A stretch of 64,000 nucleotides of DNA from Adenophora triphylla var. japonica. Taxonomy: Eukaryota > Streptophyta > Magnoliopsida > Asterales > Campanulaceae. The stretch covers positions 480,501 to 544,500 of the forward strand of contig JAFEMH010000936.1 of NCBI GenBank assembly GCA_022495995.1. Direction: 5' to 3'. The notes under the pieces were generated by a model, which saw nothing but the letters and a program-made list of their open reading frames with translations, did not search any database and was not told the origin of the DNA. This document shows, in pieces, positions 11,090 to 24,500 of the stretch. The position numbers were made by a program, and so were the translations under genes. The number at the start of each line of letters is the position of its first letter. Position 1 is the first letter of the stretch.

Positions 11090-11561
11090 TCCGAGTATCC
11101 CTTTCTTGTCGTAGACACATTAGTTTGATTATGTATCTTAGTTTCTTTTAGCAGTTGCCGGTTGTAGGAATGAACCGGGCTTAGACTCATCAAAAGCTTT
11201 TAACTTGTAATGAATATTTGAATTGCTTCGTAGTTTTTCGAGACGCTTTCATGGTCTCGATCAATGTGTTGATGACAAAGTATGTCTCCTTTATTTGTGT
11301 TTTAGACCGAACCGTTTTTCGGATGCCTACGTTCCCTTCTGACAAAAGGGCTTGGGTCTCCGTAGTTCGACACAGTCGATTTTGTTGTTGTTGTTTTTTT
11401 TGTTTTTTGTTTTTTTTTTTTTTTTTGTTTTTTTTTTTTTTTTTTTGTTTTTTTGTGCAACCCTGTTTTTACCTAGGCCGCCCTTTTCGGGTTTTCAACC
11501 TAGTTGGGTATTACTCTTTTGGCACTTTTTTTTTGTTTCTTTTTTTTTTTGACTCAGTATT
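11090..11561. other. T-rich spacer, copy B
   Basis: Second copy of the 3290-3729 spacer, with T tracts interrupted by single G bases at 11385-11455. No independent feature is seen. Confidence 0.5.
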
Positions 11562-12300
11562 TTACGCGTAGTATCTGCGCAGCTTGTCATCATTCACTGG
11601 GTGTACAAAGGGATTTCCGTCGAGGTCTGCAAGTTGCATGGCTCCTCCGGAGAAGATCTTTTGGACGATGTATGGCCCGACCCGCACGAGGCTCCCATTT
11701 TGCCAAGCGGGTTGACACGGGCCAGGGCTTTTCTTTCAAAACGAGATCACCTTCTCGGATCTCCCGATGCTTTACTTTCTTGTCAAAGGCTCTGGCCATT
11801 CTCCCTTGGTAGGCTCGGATATGTTCCATTGCTTTCAATCGGCGCTCATCTAGCAGGGCCAATTCATCATGGCGACTTTGGAGCCATTCGACCTCGTTGA
11901 TCTGGCTTTCCAACAACACACGGAGCGAGGGGATTTCTAGCTCGATTTGGAGTACGGCTTCCATTCCGTAAGTAAGGGCAAACGGTGTTTCCCCGGTTGC
12001 CGTTCTGATGGATGTTCTGTAGCCCCAGAGTGCCAGGTGTAACTTTTCGGGCCAATCTTTGCCTCGGACAGCCATTTTCCGGATAATGTTTTCCAGAGTC
12101 TTGTTTGCTGCTTCGACGGCTCCGTTGGTTTGGGGCCTGTAGGGAGATGACTTGTGACGGAGTTGTCCCGGAATTCTGCCAGGCTGTCGCATTCCCCTTC
12201 AAAGTGGGATCCATTATCTCGAGATGATTTCTACTGCAACCCGTATTGGCATATGATGTTCTCTTTGATGAAGAGGGCTACTTTCCTTGAGTTGAGGATT
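11562..12300 (-). pseudogene. Copy B: truncated Tat-type integrase
   Basis: Equivalent to 3730-4475. It contains YRPQTNGAVEAANK with the catalytic Glu (about 12110-12155), the long block LHLALWGYRTSIRTATGETP, and the KVKHREIREGDLVLKEK C-terminal region. It ends in DKLRRYYA with TAA at 11562-11564. A small rearrangement near 12165-12190 and several indels break the frame. The DNGSH Asp block is shifted out of frame around 12205-12215. As in copy A, the zinc finger and first catalytic Asp are absent. Confidence 0.75.
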
Positions 12301-15300
12301 TTGTAGGATTTTGTAAGGCATCATTTTCAGTTCCTTCGAAGAAATTACCAATCTGCGTCTCTTTAGGCTCTTCCGCCGTTCCCAAATTCACACTTGTCAA
12401 AACCTCTTCGGCAGCTTGGGCTCGATTTTCCTCTTTCCGAACAACCTGCTTAAAGATTTTTGTTCTCTTTTTTTTTAATGTGTCTGCTTCTTTATCTAAT
12501 GAATCATTATTAAATGTTTTTTCTTTTTTTTATTAATTTATCATTAGTTAAAGTGGCAATCAAGGGATACTCAGAAAGGTCATTTCATTGAGAACGAAAA
12601 GGAAGTACAACATTTGCTACAGACTCGTAGTCTTCAGGCGTAAGGCCGTCGGACGACTCTAGATATTTAATCTTGACCATGAAGGACTCGGAGGACTCTA
12701 CCTAGATTGACACAAAGGGACGGGGACCAATCCAGGCTTGGTGATCATTTCTTCTTTGGTCGCGGACGGGCCTGAGAGAGTTTCACGGTTTTTTAGTGGC
12801 CTCATGACTCGGGAATTGTCTTGTTTCTGTGCTCCTTCCTCAAGCATTGCTATCATTTCTTTGACTGAGCTGAAATCAATCAGGTCTGGCACCTGGATCT
12901 CTTCCCCGAATAACTATTGCATAATCGGACCATCCCAATCATCTGAAAAGACTTCTGTGGCTTTGGCTTTCGGCACGGTCAATTCAAACTCGGGTTTCGG
13001 ACCTTCCCGGGCGGTAGGAATTGTGGTTGTGAGCTTCTCGAACCTGCTCCACTAGGCTCGGCATGCCTTTGAAAGTGTACTCACTTTTCATGGTAGTGGT
13101 AGCCCCAGGTATCTTGGGTAGGTCCAGAAACATTCTACGGACCGGGTTAGCTTTGGCTCCCCTGAACTTGTTAAGGCTATCTTGTAGCTTCAGCCACCCT
13201 TCTGTAGGAGTGGGCTCTGTGATGTTAACAAGTTGTGTGGGACCCTTTACAAAGTAGTCAGCCAAATTAGGACTGAAAAGGAGAGACTTAGGGTCGTCGA
13301 CCGGGACCCTTCCTGTGATAGCTTCAAATCCTTTTCCTTTTGCGGTGTCCACCGAGGAGGCCTCATATCCCAAAGCCGTGGCGAGTTTTTCTGTCCTTTC
13401 ACCTCGATGAGTTTGTGAGTTCCTTGTTGGTGCTTCCCGTAACGAGGCCGGGTAGATAGCTCATCTTTCTCATCATTTTCAAGACCGAAGGGATTTTATC
13501 CCGGTGATTGTCGGATCTATGTTGCAAACTTGGGCCTTTGGAGGTTCGACTATGAAGCCTCGTTAGCACGAGGCCTTCCTCGTCATGTTTGATTTCCGAA
13601 TAGGTATTCCACTGTATCCGTGCCCTCCAAGGTGACTAAATCCCCATAAATGGTTGTCGTGTCCCCATTCGAGACAAATTTCACACACCGGTGGAGACTT
13701 GAGGCGACCCCTCGACCTCGATGCAGCCAAGGTCTCCCCAATAAGGCATTAAAAGTGATCGGGATGTCAATAACCCGGAATTCCACAGTATCAATTTCTC
13801 GGCCAAACCAGAGGTCCAAAGTAGCAACTCAAGGACTCGCCAAGATGTCGAGTCGTAAGCTTGATCGTGAGGGAGGAAGGTTTCAAGTCCGCGGACTTGA
13901 TGTCAAGGTGCTCACGATCTTTGACGGGAGAATGTTCATTCCGACCCATTATCAACCAGACCCGAGGAAGGCGTCGTTCATCCAATCGACCGTGATGAAG
14001 AGAGGCTCGTTATGATCGCCCCCAAATTGAGGGAGGTCGAGATCTCGTGGAAAGTGATTATGTTCCCGTAGTGGATGTTTCCAATCAGTACCACGTCATC
14101 GGGAGTAAGCATCGATAGCGGCACTGTGAGCGCGAGCTGTGCTTTCTTCCGGCTTTAGCTTGTGGGGATAGGATGAGGTGAGTAGGGACCATAGAGAGAT
14201 GTCGGGCTCGTGGTTTGCTTCAACCGGGTGAGCACGGGATCCTCCTTTTCGAGGTCGGGAACTTCGGTTTGTCTTAGCATAGGGCGGCGGTTCTCCCAGT
14301 GCTTCGATCTGTGGCCTTCTTATCTCGCCTTGGGATTCCCTTGGAAGATTTGCCCGGATCGGGTCAACGGGTTAACTTCCTCATCGGTTGCTTCTTGACT
14401 AGCTTTCTTCAACGCCGCTAAGGTCAACGGGAGCCTTTTTGGCTATCGGCCACCTGGTTACGGAGTCTAGCAACGGTGAGGGGCCGAGCCGCATCTGGCT
14501 CCTTCTGGGCGGCCCTTATAACCGCTTCCCAAGTCAGCTGTGCCTTTGAAGTCCGGGGGTTGTGTTGTTGCCCCCTGGATGGCCCACGCAGCTAGGCGTC
14601 CTCTCGATTCCGCTCCCATAGTCTCGCTCCTTGCTCATAGTTATCATGCAACAAGAGTCGCCATTGTCGGGGACTCGGCGGCTTTTCGATCTCATCCCGG
14701 TATAGTGCAAACCATTCTCGGTTCCTTTCGTAATACTCGAGCCGGAAATGATTATGGCATTACGTGCTGGGAGGTGCATCCGGTATCATGCCGGTTTCCT
14801 GGGACTTCTCCGAGAGCCGACATACATTCGGGAAGGTGACCTCTTCTTGGGTAACCCCGACAAGGAGTGTTACTTTGTTCGGGGTGGATTTGACTCGACC
14901 ATGGTTATTTTCTCATTTTCGCGTATGGGAGTTAGTTTCCCTCTCTCTATCGGATCTTCGACTATCGCCGGATCGACGCCCGAAAACCCTTTCCCCAAAG
15001 CATGGTAGGTAGTGTTGAACTCTAAGACATCCACGTGCTCGCACCCGTGAAACTTCATGGCCTTCATATCCTCGGTTTCATATTCGTCTTCCGAAGTGTC
15101 TTTGGTCTTATGGCTATCAGCCTCCATCTCATCATACATCTTCTTTCTTTCACCCTTGCAAGTAGGGCAGCCACAAGTGAAGGATAGGCAACGTTCCCCC
15201 TCGTAGTTCGATGTAGCGGCTCGATAGATCCGGGGTCCCAAATAAGGAGCGCCCGGGGTCCATTGTCGGGCACTGGAGCAATTAGGAAGGCCTCATGTGG

Positions 15301-15560
15301 ATCCATAGGTATGAAAGCCACTGGGGAGACGTTTAGATCAATAACCCTTTTTAGTGATTGCAGGCACTCGCTGTGCTCAGCCGGCCGGTTGTGACCCTTA
15401 CGGTTGTTATGCCATCCGTTCTTGGGAAAGAAGAAAAAGATCCGATGACGTTCACGAATTCCTCGTCTTCTGGTCGTTGAAACCCTCCATTCTCGACCAG
15501 TGCTTCAATGAACCCTTTCCATTCACCGGGCCAGGTTCTTCTAAGGAACATTGTGTTCTA
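12301..15560 (-). pseudogene. Copy B: pol linker, G-patch, protease and gag linker, heavily frameshifted
   Basis: Counterpart of 4476-7397. It retains the same pre-RT linker ending in the same RT/RNase H deletion near 12310-12330, the segment with KGMPSLVEQ near 13040-13090, G-patch remnants near 13430-13480 and protease remnants at 13600-14000 (FNALLGRPWLH at about 13725-13757). The 824-codon frame of copy A is cut into pieces of 60-130 codons, mostly by 1-2 base indels. Many lie where copy A reads CTG or CAG. Besides decay, base-calling error is a real possibility. Confidence 0.65.
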
Positions 15561-18544
15561 GGATTTCGGATATGTACGGATCCGGGTGCGGGCTTTGCTT
15601 TCCTCATCCTCACGAAGTATCCTGACACCGACCACAGTGCATCTTACGAGGTGCGGCTCTTGGGGCCCATCCCTACCGGCATTTGACTTGCATTTTCCGG
15701 TGGTCCTTCATCGTCGCTTGCGACAACCAACCATTGTGTCTGGCTCCCACGGGCTCATTTCCGCATGATTGTTCCAGTTGTTTCCCGATCCTGGGCCTCA
15801 GGTTGACTCTTCGCTCTCGTCATCATCATCGTCATCGGCTGCCATCGAATCATCTTCCCATATTATCGGGATTTCTACGAGAGGGAACATCGATCAAACC
15901 CGTTAGGGAATACGGGTGCGTGCGCGAGCTAAATTGTCATATGCTCCCATTCCCGGAAGTGATAGTTGCGATCAGCCTTCTCCACCCAAAAAACCGCGGG
16001 GAAGAGCGAGAGGGGTGGCACGTATTTGACTCCCTACAGATATAGAAGGAATCCTCCTCCTCTCGATTCTTCGCCGTTCTCGGATCATATTCGCCTCTCC
16101 CAAAGCCAACTTGGCAGTGGCGTACTAGCTCCCGCATGCTCCTCGGCCTTTTTCCGATAAGCCCCAAGACAGGCGCCGCCGGAAGCTTTCTTGTTCGATT
16201 CTTCTCGATTGTTCTAACCATCTTGTGTAAATGGTTTTCTCATGTTTTGACGGAACAGCCCAGCTTCTTCAAGATCGGCCTTCCCTTCATCCGAGAAATA
16301 GCGGGCCTCGTGATTCTTGCGAGGAAGTCTCCGACATGAGACCAAGGTGGGGCCGCCTTGCTCATCGTCCTCAAGGTTGATGGGAATTCGAGTCGGGATC
16401 TTCGACAAGGTTGGCCATGAGTATTTGGGGACCTTCATTGGCATCTTCCCCGGGCATACGAAGGTTCTCCGCATTCAATCATGTTTACCTCGATTATGGT
16501 TCCTCGCAGAGGATTCTTGATCGTCTTAGGCCCCTGGCCTTCCAACTTTCCTTGCTCTATTAGCCCTGGATTGCCTTTTTCGCAGTAAAGCAAATATCCT
16601 GTTAGATGTCCATGGGCTTGATGAAAAGCGCAATACTTTGAAGTATCCACGGGAGCATTCGGATTCCCGGGTTGGAAATTCTCCAAAGGCCGCAGCAGCC
16701 TTCTTTCACCACTGGGTCCCCTAAAGATGTCATTCGTAGGCATTCCAAAGTTTTCGAGGTTCGCGACCCGTGGTCCGGGCTCTACCGGTTTTCCGGGAGC
16801 AAAAGGAGTTGTGTTATTACATTCTGTCCCGCGTAATTAATCATCTCTTTGCCTTTAGCAGAGCAGGGCGGCGGTGTTGGAAGGAGGAGCTCGATATCTC
16901 GTAAGGTGTGCGGCAGGTTGGCCGATTGTAAGCCTTTTCAAACTTAGCCGCAGAGTTAACCATGGCCCGTAAGTCCGAGTACGGGAAGTGACCGAGGAGG
17001 CTCTCGGATGTGGTTTCGAGGCATGACTGGGAAGATGTCCAGCTTGCTCCTCTTCGTAAGGAGGGATTGCCATCTCACCGAAGTTTCGTATTCCACCGCT
17101 TGTAGAAGTCCCCCAACATTCTCGTCTGACGCCGCAGACCGTTGCTTCATGCGGATCAACTCTATTTGTTTCCCCATTCCAAGTTGGCCTTGTACTTTTC
17201 TCGTGAAGGCATCGGTAATCCGGTCCCATGTAGCCACAGCTTCGGGTTTCAAACGGAAGAACCACTTTAAGGCACCGGACTTCAAAGATAGATCAAATAG
17301 TCACCAATCGCTGGCGATTGGTGCATCCTTTGGCCTTCATTGCTAAGGTATACGTGTCCACATGAGTTTTTTGGGCATGCAATTCCATCAAAGAGGTCCA
17401 GATTCGGCATAACAAATTTGTGGGGCAGGGGAACAATGGAGTCCGGTCTGTAGGCCGGAAGCGTACTTCTTGGCGGTCAACTCGGCGACTGCGCTTTCAT
17501 TTCCTTGTGTTGTTCCATGAACCAGGGCCGGATGAGGGTCTTATGGCGGAGCCGTGGCATTTGAACCGGAGAGGGGGTTACCACCGGAGCGGCATCGGTG
17601 GATGGAATGGCCTACCGGGGACGTAGGTGAAAACCTCCGTCTCGAGCCGAGTTACCCTGGGAGCATGAGTAGGAGCTTGGGCAGCGGATAGAATCTTGCG
17701 CCTGACCGTTGATTTTCAACCGGCAAAGTGGGTGGAGGCGATCTGATGTAGCCGGATAACTTGGATTTCAGTGGGGCCCATAAGTAGAGCTTAGCGTGCC
17801 GCTGTCCCCGATCGTTGAATTGCATGGCCGGGCCGAGGCGATGGTGTATAGCCCGGGGGTACTGCGGTCTTGGTGATTCTCGATGAAACCGGGATGGAGG
17901 TTTGGCAACCCATCGAACCACCGAGTGAGAAATGGGTTTGTGAAAGCTGCTGGGAGGAAGCAAATGAGCTAACATCATTCTCGAGGATAGGCTCATGATG
18001 GCCGTTGAGGCATGCCGAACCAAGTTGTTGTGGCCCTTTGAACCGTTCTTGTGCAAGGCCCGGATTGATCGGTTCCAAACCGTGGCGGGATCCCAATTAG
18101 CTGTGGCATTCCGAGATAACCCCAACCATGAGAAGACATTCCGCATCGGCTTTGTCCCCACCGAGGAACCGTGAACTGATTTGTGCCGTCTGCCGGATGG
18201 ATCCAAAGGGTGCTCGTGGTTGGGGGGAGCCGTCGACCCGAAGACCGAGGAGCATGGGTTCTGGTAGTGGTACCATAGGAGGTGGGTGGTGGCATCCTGG
18301 AGTAATCAGGGCGACTGAGAGTGGGATTGGCATCCTCTTCTTCTTCCACGGTGAAGGTGCCATCGGGGTTGAGGCTGGCGGCCAAACCGTGGCTCTTAAT
18401 AGCCTCCATAAGGCTATTCACCGTGCTTCCTGTCGTAGTCTCATCCGCGTTACGCTAGCCCCGGTTCCACTCACTTTGATGCAATCGAGGGGTCCCGGGA
18501 GGCGGAGTGACGTTGTCCCCATCATTACCGGCTGACGCAGACAT
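15561..18544 (-). pseudogene. Copy B: gag and gag C-terminal region, broken frame
   Basis: The start is chosen at the ATG rc(18542-18544), giving MSASAGNDGDNVTPPPGTP. The segment SLMEAIKSHGLAASLNPDGT is at about 18360-18420. The capsid-like core lies at 16956-17285 and contains ALKWFFRLKPEAVATWDRIT and QLGMGKQIELIRMK. The Cys/His block YCAFHQAHGHLTG lies near 16590-16640. Indels break the frame repeatedly. It is a relic of the structural polyprotein in the same orientation as copy A. Confidence 0.65.
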
Positions 18545-19166
18545 TCTGAAACCTGGAGTCGGAATAAACGGCGAAGCTGACGATGCGCTTGACTCTTCCC
18601 AACTGATCAAACGGTGACCCGGTGCCCGAAACCAAGCTTTGTGAGGAGCTGCGGAGGGAAAAGGCACGAGGGTTCAGAGATTTGGGAATGAAGGAGGGTA
18701 AGTGTTTGGGCTTTTGGGCTCATGCAACATGCGGTTATTTGTTCCTGTTTACTTAAAACATGTTTTATTAACCTAATCGATTGGAAAAGATTGCTCTTTT
18801 TTTTTTTCAAACTACTCTGGATCCTGGATCAGTGGGCCCCGTCACTACGTCTATAAGCCCCTCGTATTCCACCTGTATTTCGACCTCCGGGGTGGGACGG
18901 CCCAGGCGAGGGTCCTATAGGGCAAGCGGGTCCCACCGACCGAAAGAAAAAACGATCCTAAAAGTCTGGCGGCTAATCGAGTCTTAACGAGCATTCGATG
19001 TAAATTACGGACAAAGCTGACGTCAAAGTCAAGATCACGTCCGAGGGCTCGACAAAAAGTCGGCATGATTTGGACTGATAAATGTCCACGATTGATCTTG
19101 ATTTGTCGTCAATTATGCCGTAATTAGGCATGGAATAATCATTAATCCTTGATGACTCAGTGTCAA
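18545..19166 (-). other. Copy B: leader upstream of gag, interrupted by a nested element
   Basis: Untranslated leader between the primer site (28421-28437) and gag. It is split at 19166 by the LTR element 19167-27566 and resumes at 27567. The five bases GTCAA at 19162-19166 are repeated at 27567-27571 as the target-site duplication. No believable ORF. Confidence 0.65.
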
Positions 19167-21552
19167 TGTGAGGACCCCGACCCGGAACCTACACTTGTCC
19201 CGAGCTGGAGCATCCCCAAATTGACCCAAATATCCTAAACTTTAAAAACTTGATTTAACTTTCAAACATAAACACCACCATTCCAAAATACTCTACTCCT
19301 TTCCACATTGGAGGAAGAGTTGACCAACCTTGAAAGTAATATACAATTTTTGTTACAAAAAGATATTGAATATAAAATAGAATTAAAGTTTATGAATACA
19401 AACCCTTTAAAAGAATTATGCTAACATACACTTTCTACACCAACCTATACATAACCCGACAATTCCCAAAATACTCCTTTCTGCCCTTACTTGGTCGGTC
19501 CACCTGTCTCGGGATCTAAAACATTAAAGGGAGAGGGGTGAGAATAAATCTCAGCAAGCTATTATGAATGCAGCAATATGCCAATAAGATGCAACACATA
19601 ACAAGTTGCATATAACACATTGGAAAAGCTGTAAACACCTTACATTACCTTGGTTTACCTTTTCCCGTCTGAACAATAGTCGTACAACATTGGGTATAAT
19701 AATACTCCAATCTTAGTGAGCTGCTTAAGCAATACTCACATCTTATAAGACCCATTTTTCAAAGGGAACCAAATAAGACAAAAAGAGCAACTCTGTAAGG
19801 CTTTTGGCTCAATACAGTATGCTATACCCCAACCCGCGGCCACAGAAGGGGACTGGGTCACAGTATAACATAATCCGATCACATTAGGTCACACTTCCAT
19901 AATTGATCGTATTATATTATACCCCAAACATCACTGATTAACAAATTATCAAGCACAATAATAGTTACTTGAAATATAATCCACAAAGGGGATAAACAAT
20001 ATAGCAACATGGTAAAATATACTCATGTTCAACCAATATCATAGTCAGAACATTTATGTAGTACACTAAGCATAATATAATCAATGAATGTGAACTCAAG
20101 TAAGGCAATGAAGTATCATCAATCCACCCTACATAGTCATTATACAACAATATATGGCCTCTATGAAGGTCCCAACTCAATTCACCAAGTGGAAGTTACA
20201 TTTGATAAGTGGCCAAACAAGATTGTCAAACAATTTCTAAGTCGGGTCTAAAGTGCTTCCTTAGTTCCATTTTAACCCATTTAAGGTATCCTTAAGTGAC
20301 TCAAGTGTTCTACCTATAACTTAAGTTAAAAGGATTAATTCATATCTGGGTTGGTTTAGGTTCCACTAATTTACAATGGTTAGGAGTTATACCACGAGGT
20401 TGTTGTCAAAAATCAGCAAGAACGGAAACTGGGGAAGTTTGGCAACATGGGCGACCGCCCAAGATGACTTGGGCGACCGCCCAAGAAGGAAAAGTATGCA
20501 CTCCAGCTACTGGCCACATGGGCGGCCGCTCAAGCCCCCATGGGCGACCGCCCAAGTGGCGATTCAGCCCTTGCCCAATTCTAATCCCTTTTTACTTACA
20601 TTCTTTTCCTTTTAACACCCTTATTTCCATGAACACCAAAATGGTTTTTAACTTTTCAATCCTCAACCTAAATCATCCAAACCCAAAATAGTATAGACTT
20701 AGATTATTTACTACTTAAGTTCCCACCCATTTCATCATCTTATTTCAAGCTAAAAATCTTTTAATCTAACTCCACCCATTTAACTACCTCATTCCAATTT
20801 TGAACTTCTTACTTTAATTAAACCCATTTGCTTACCCTCTTGACCCACTTTCTTAACCAACAACAACATTCTAAAGCATTTACTAAATTCCTCAACTCCA
20901 AGAAGGTTTCTAAGCATCAATCAACCATTTCAACAATAAGAACAACATTTAATAGTTTATGAACATCACATAGAAGGGGAAATCATAATAACTCTCCTTA
21001 GGGTTTTAGAATGGAAAGTTGAATCTTCTTAACTTGATTGATTCTCCTTGATGATCCAACCTCAAAGATGTTCTTGAACTTGAAAATGGTGGAGAAATGG
21101 CTAGCTTCAAGACTTGGAAATTGGAGCTTCAATGGAGGTTCTAAGGCTTTCTCTAGGGGAAGTATGAGAAAGAATGGTGGAGGGAGGAGGAAGTAAGAGG
21201 ATGGGAGGGAGGAGGACACATGGCAAGAGTAGGGAGAGTTAGATATTTGCCCCCCCCCCATCAATTATCTAGAATTAAAGGCTTTCACCCAATTTAAATT
21301 AATCCTTCCCCCTAATTATTTATTCTACCCATTTTAACCTCCTCTCACTATTTATCTATTTTCTATTTTTATTATTCCCCATGGTTCTTATTTAATATCC
21401 AATAAATTCTTAAAAGATTCTAAATTTACTTCTCACCCAATTTATCTTAAATTAAGAATTTAAAGACATAATTGAACACATAAGGCTAACATAAATATTA
21501 AAAGCATATAATATAATATTTAAAATTAGTGCCTAGGGTTGGGGTCGTCACA
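19167..21552 (-). repeat. 3' LTR of the nested element
   Basis: 2386 bp, TG...CA. Nearly identical to 25186-27566. It contains a cluster of GC-rich short inverted repeats with core GGGCGACCGCCC at 20448-20560 and a C tract near 21250. The interior ORFs seen in it (for example around 20376-20690) are in non-coding LTR sequence. Confidence 0.9.
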
Positions 21553-24500
21553 CTCACTCCCCCTTAAAGAAAATTCGTCCCGAATTTTCACGACCTCAAT
21601 AAAAATATAAATAAATAGAAGTATTACAACTTATGTCACCAAATACATTACGATATTTCATTTAAAACTTCAAATACTCTATAAGCTGCTTCAAGTCCGT
21701 CTATAAGTCAAATCACCAACCTTTTCTAAAACTTCAAATGGATTAACAAATTTTGGCGCCAATCTACCTTAGGCCTTGCTTCTCTAACCTCACCCCAACA
21801 AATTAGAGATCGATATTTTCTTCCCTAACAACGCCTCATACGGTTTTATCTCAATGTTAGAATGATAACTGCTATTATAGGCACCCAACCACTGGTAATC
21901 ATACATCCTATCGACTACAAAATCCATTGTACATGCCCGCAGCATATCCTCAATAATAAGTAATGATTCCTCAAATTTTCACAAAGTTAAACTCAATGGC
22001 ATTCCTACATTCCAAAATGATCTTCCCAAAAGATGTCTATCCAATCCATTCGATCCCATGGGATTTATACAATCAAACAATTTCCTAACATATATGAGGA
22101 CTTAATCAATGAATCTCATCAATATATATATATAATAAGTAGAAAATACTATCAACTTCCTATAAACAAACAACATACTCCTTTTACTTCCAAGGTAACC
22201 CAATCACAAAATTCATCATGATAATACTCTCAATTCAATCTAGAACTCTAAATATTTTAATAAATCTTCTAACGTCAAATTTCTATTTTCACCCTTATGA
22301 CCAAACCACCTTATGTCTTGACTCGCTTGAAACGAAGTTATTTCAATTATCTCATACTCATTTCTCATGATACAAACATTAAATAACCGCCTATGAAATA
22401 ATAAATGAAAACATGCTAATAAGACCCCGATTCCCATAAACGGAATACTAGTCGACTATATATCATAATTCAATGCTCTAATTATGCTCGTGTCCAGTGA
22501 TGCATCAATATTCAATCAAATGGTGGCCGCCCACAACGGAGCCGATCCAACTCCAAAACAAAACCGAGTCTCTTTGCGGCCGTCACATTAACAACCCCAC
22601 AATTTATCAAATCATTTCTCGGATCAAAACTTTAATGTAATTAATCACTATAGGAAACTAGGTTGCCTTTTACTCGCTTCTGTACGAACTATAACTTTAA
22701 AATAACAAGTATTTCTAAAGTTTACAACATCTTTCAGAATTCCAAAGGATCATATAAAAAGAGATCCGAAGGGTTTATTTATTTAAAACCGGCCCATATC
22801 AGTTTTAATTAACTAAACCACTCACAAAAAAAAAATTCAACAGATTGATAAGCTAAACAAAACTAACTCGAGTGATCTAATTATCTACAACCGTCCCATA
22901 CCAGCGATAGATAATCAAAATACTCACAGATATTAATGTGCACAAAAACGATTTATTGACCTTAATAATTTTAACTATCCCCGAAGGGCACAATTGCTCA
23001 TACAGAAGTTCAACACACACTCCAAAGTTCTAAAACACATTTAAACAATTCTAACATAACATTCTTGCTGGGTTTCTATTTATAGTGTGGCCACCACTCA
23101 TAATATTTATACTTAGTTAAATTCTCTATAAGAAAACACAATCTCGTAATACTAATACTATCTTCTATAATTAACACTATAACATTCATTAAGATAATAA
23201 ATTTGGTAAATCTTTCTCAATTCAATAATTCCTCAAGTTGAACTTTCAACATTTTTATTTAATTCGGGTCATCCATTCACTACCCTTGATATTGGTATTG
23301 TACTTAGCAACAACATTTTGTAAACATCTAGTTTCCGATCAAATGCCATGATTTCTAAATAAGAAAATATAATTGGAACTCACCTAGATCAATCATCCCC
23401 AAATTGCAATTAAACATTAACCGTATAAACTAACTTACCTATCAATAACCATCAACAATCTCAAAATCCGTATAACGTCAATATCTTCCGAGCATCACAC
23501 CAATCCCTCATACTAGTCACGCAACTAAGTCAACCTAACGGTGTAATCATCCTAAAGTATCCAGCCTTCCAATAAGATTTATCCTCCTTTTATTTTCTCA
23601 ACTAATGATAATCATCTCTCAAAACAAACTATATACATATTTTACCAATTCCTGAAGTGGACCCTATAAGTCACCAATAACTACATCTATTATACTTCTT
23701 CACATTTACCTTATTTACCCCTCCATAACTATTACACAACCACAATTCAAAACGGTCCTACTCGATACAAATGTTGTCGTAAGTATATCCTTAAAACAAG
23801 TATTCACCATAATTGTAACACCCCAAAATTTCAACTAATAACCATTGAGTATTTTACTAGTTCCTAAAATCAGTCATACAAATCGTCAACAAGTACTAAC
23901 GAATATTTATTCTTCACAGTTACCTATTTGAGATCTCTATAACCTTATAATTAACCAACAAGTATCATCTTTTCTAAATATAGTAACAATTTACCCTTAT
24001 GGAGATTCGCTAAGCTCATTATCTTCTTTATCAAATAATTTCCCAAAATGAATCATCAATTCTATCATCCCAAATAGTGTCCTCTATCTAGGAATCCGAA
24101 TACTAAAATAGTACCTTATATCAACTCAAAGCTTCAATGTCCTGGTATGATACCTGATGAAAGCCCATTTTTGAAACTCACATGAAAAACACCACTTAGT
24201 CAACTTATAGGGTGATATCACTTACAAAAATATCTGATTTCCTATTCAAATTAGTAGCAAGAATTCAATCAATCTCTCCTTAGAGAATAAACTTATAGCA
24301 CATAAGGCAAATATATGTCAGCTCTATAAGGACTCGTACTCACGATATCTTATAAACCATATAATCCCGCTTAGACTATTATTTCCAATACTAGTCTCAT
24401 ATATCTAGTCTCCACCACGAGACACCAATGTATAAACACTCACGCAAGTTATACAACCATAAACCATTCTTAATTAGGCTATATACCTAACCTCAACTAA

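Noticed and set aside
11218..11571. Phe-rich 117-codon ORF
   Set aside because: Product of the poly-T spacer between convergent ORFs.
20376..20691. ORFs inside the nested element's LTR
   Set aside because: They lie in a non-coding LTR, and the same region in the other LTR has different reading because of small indels.
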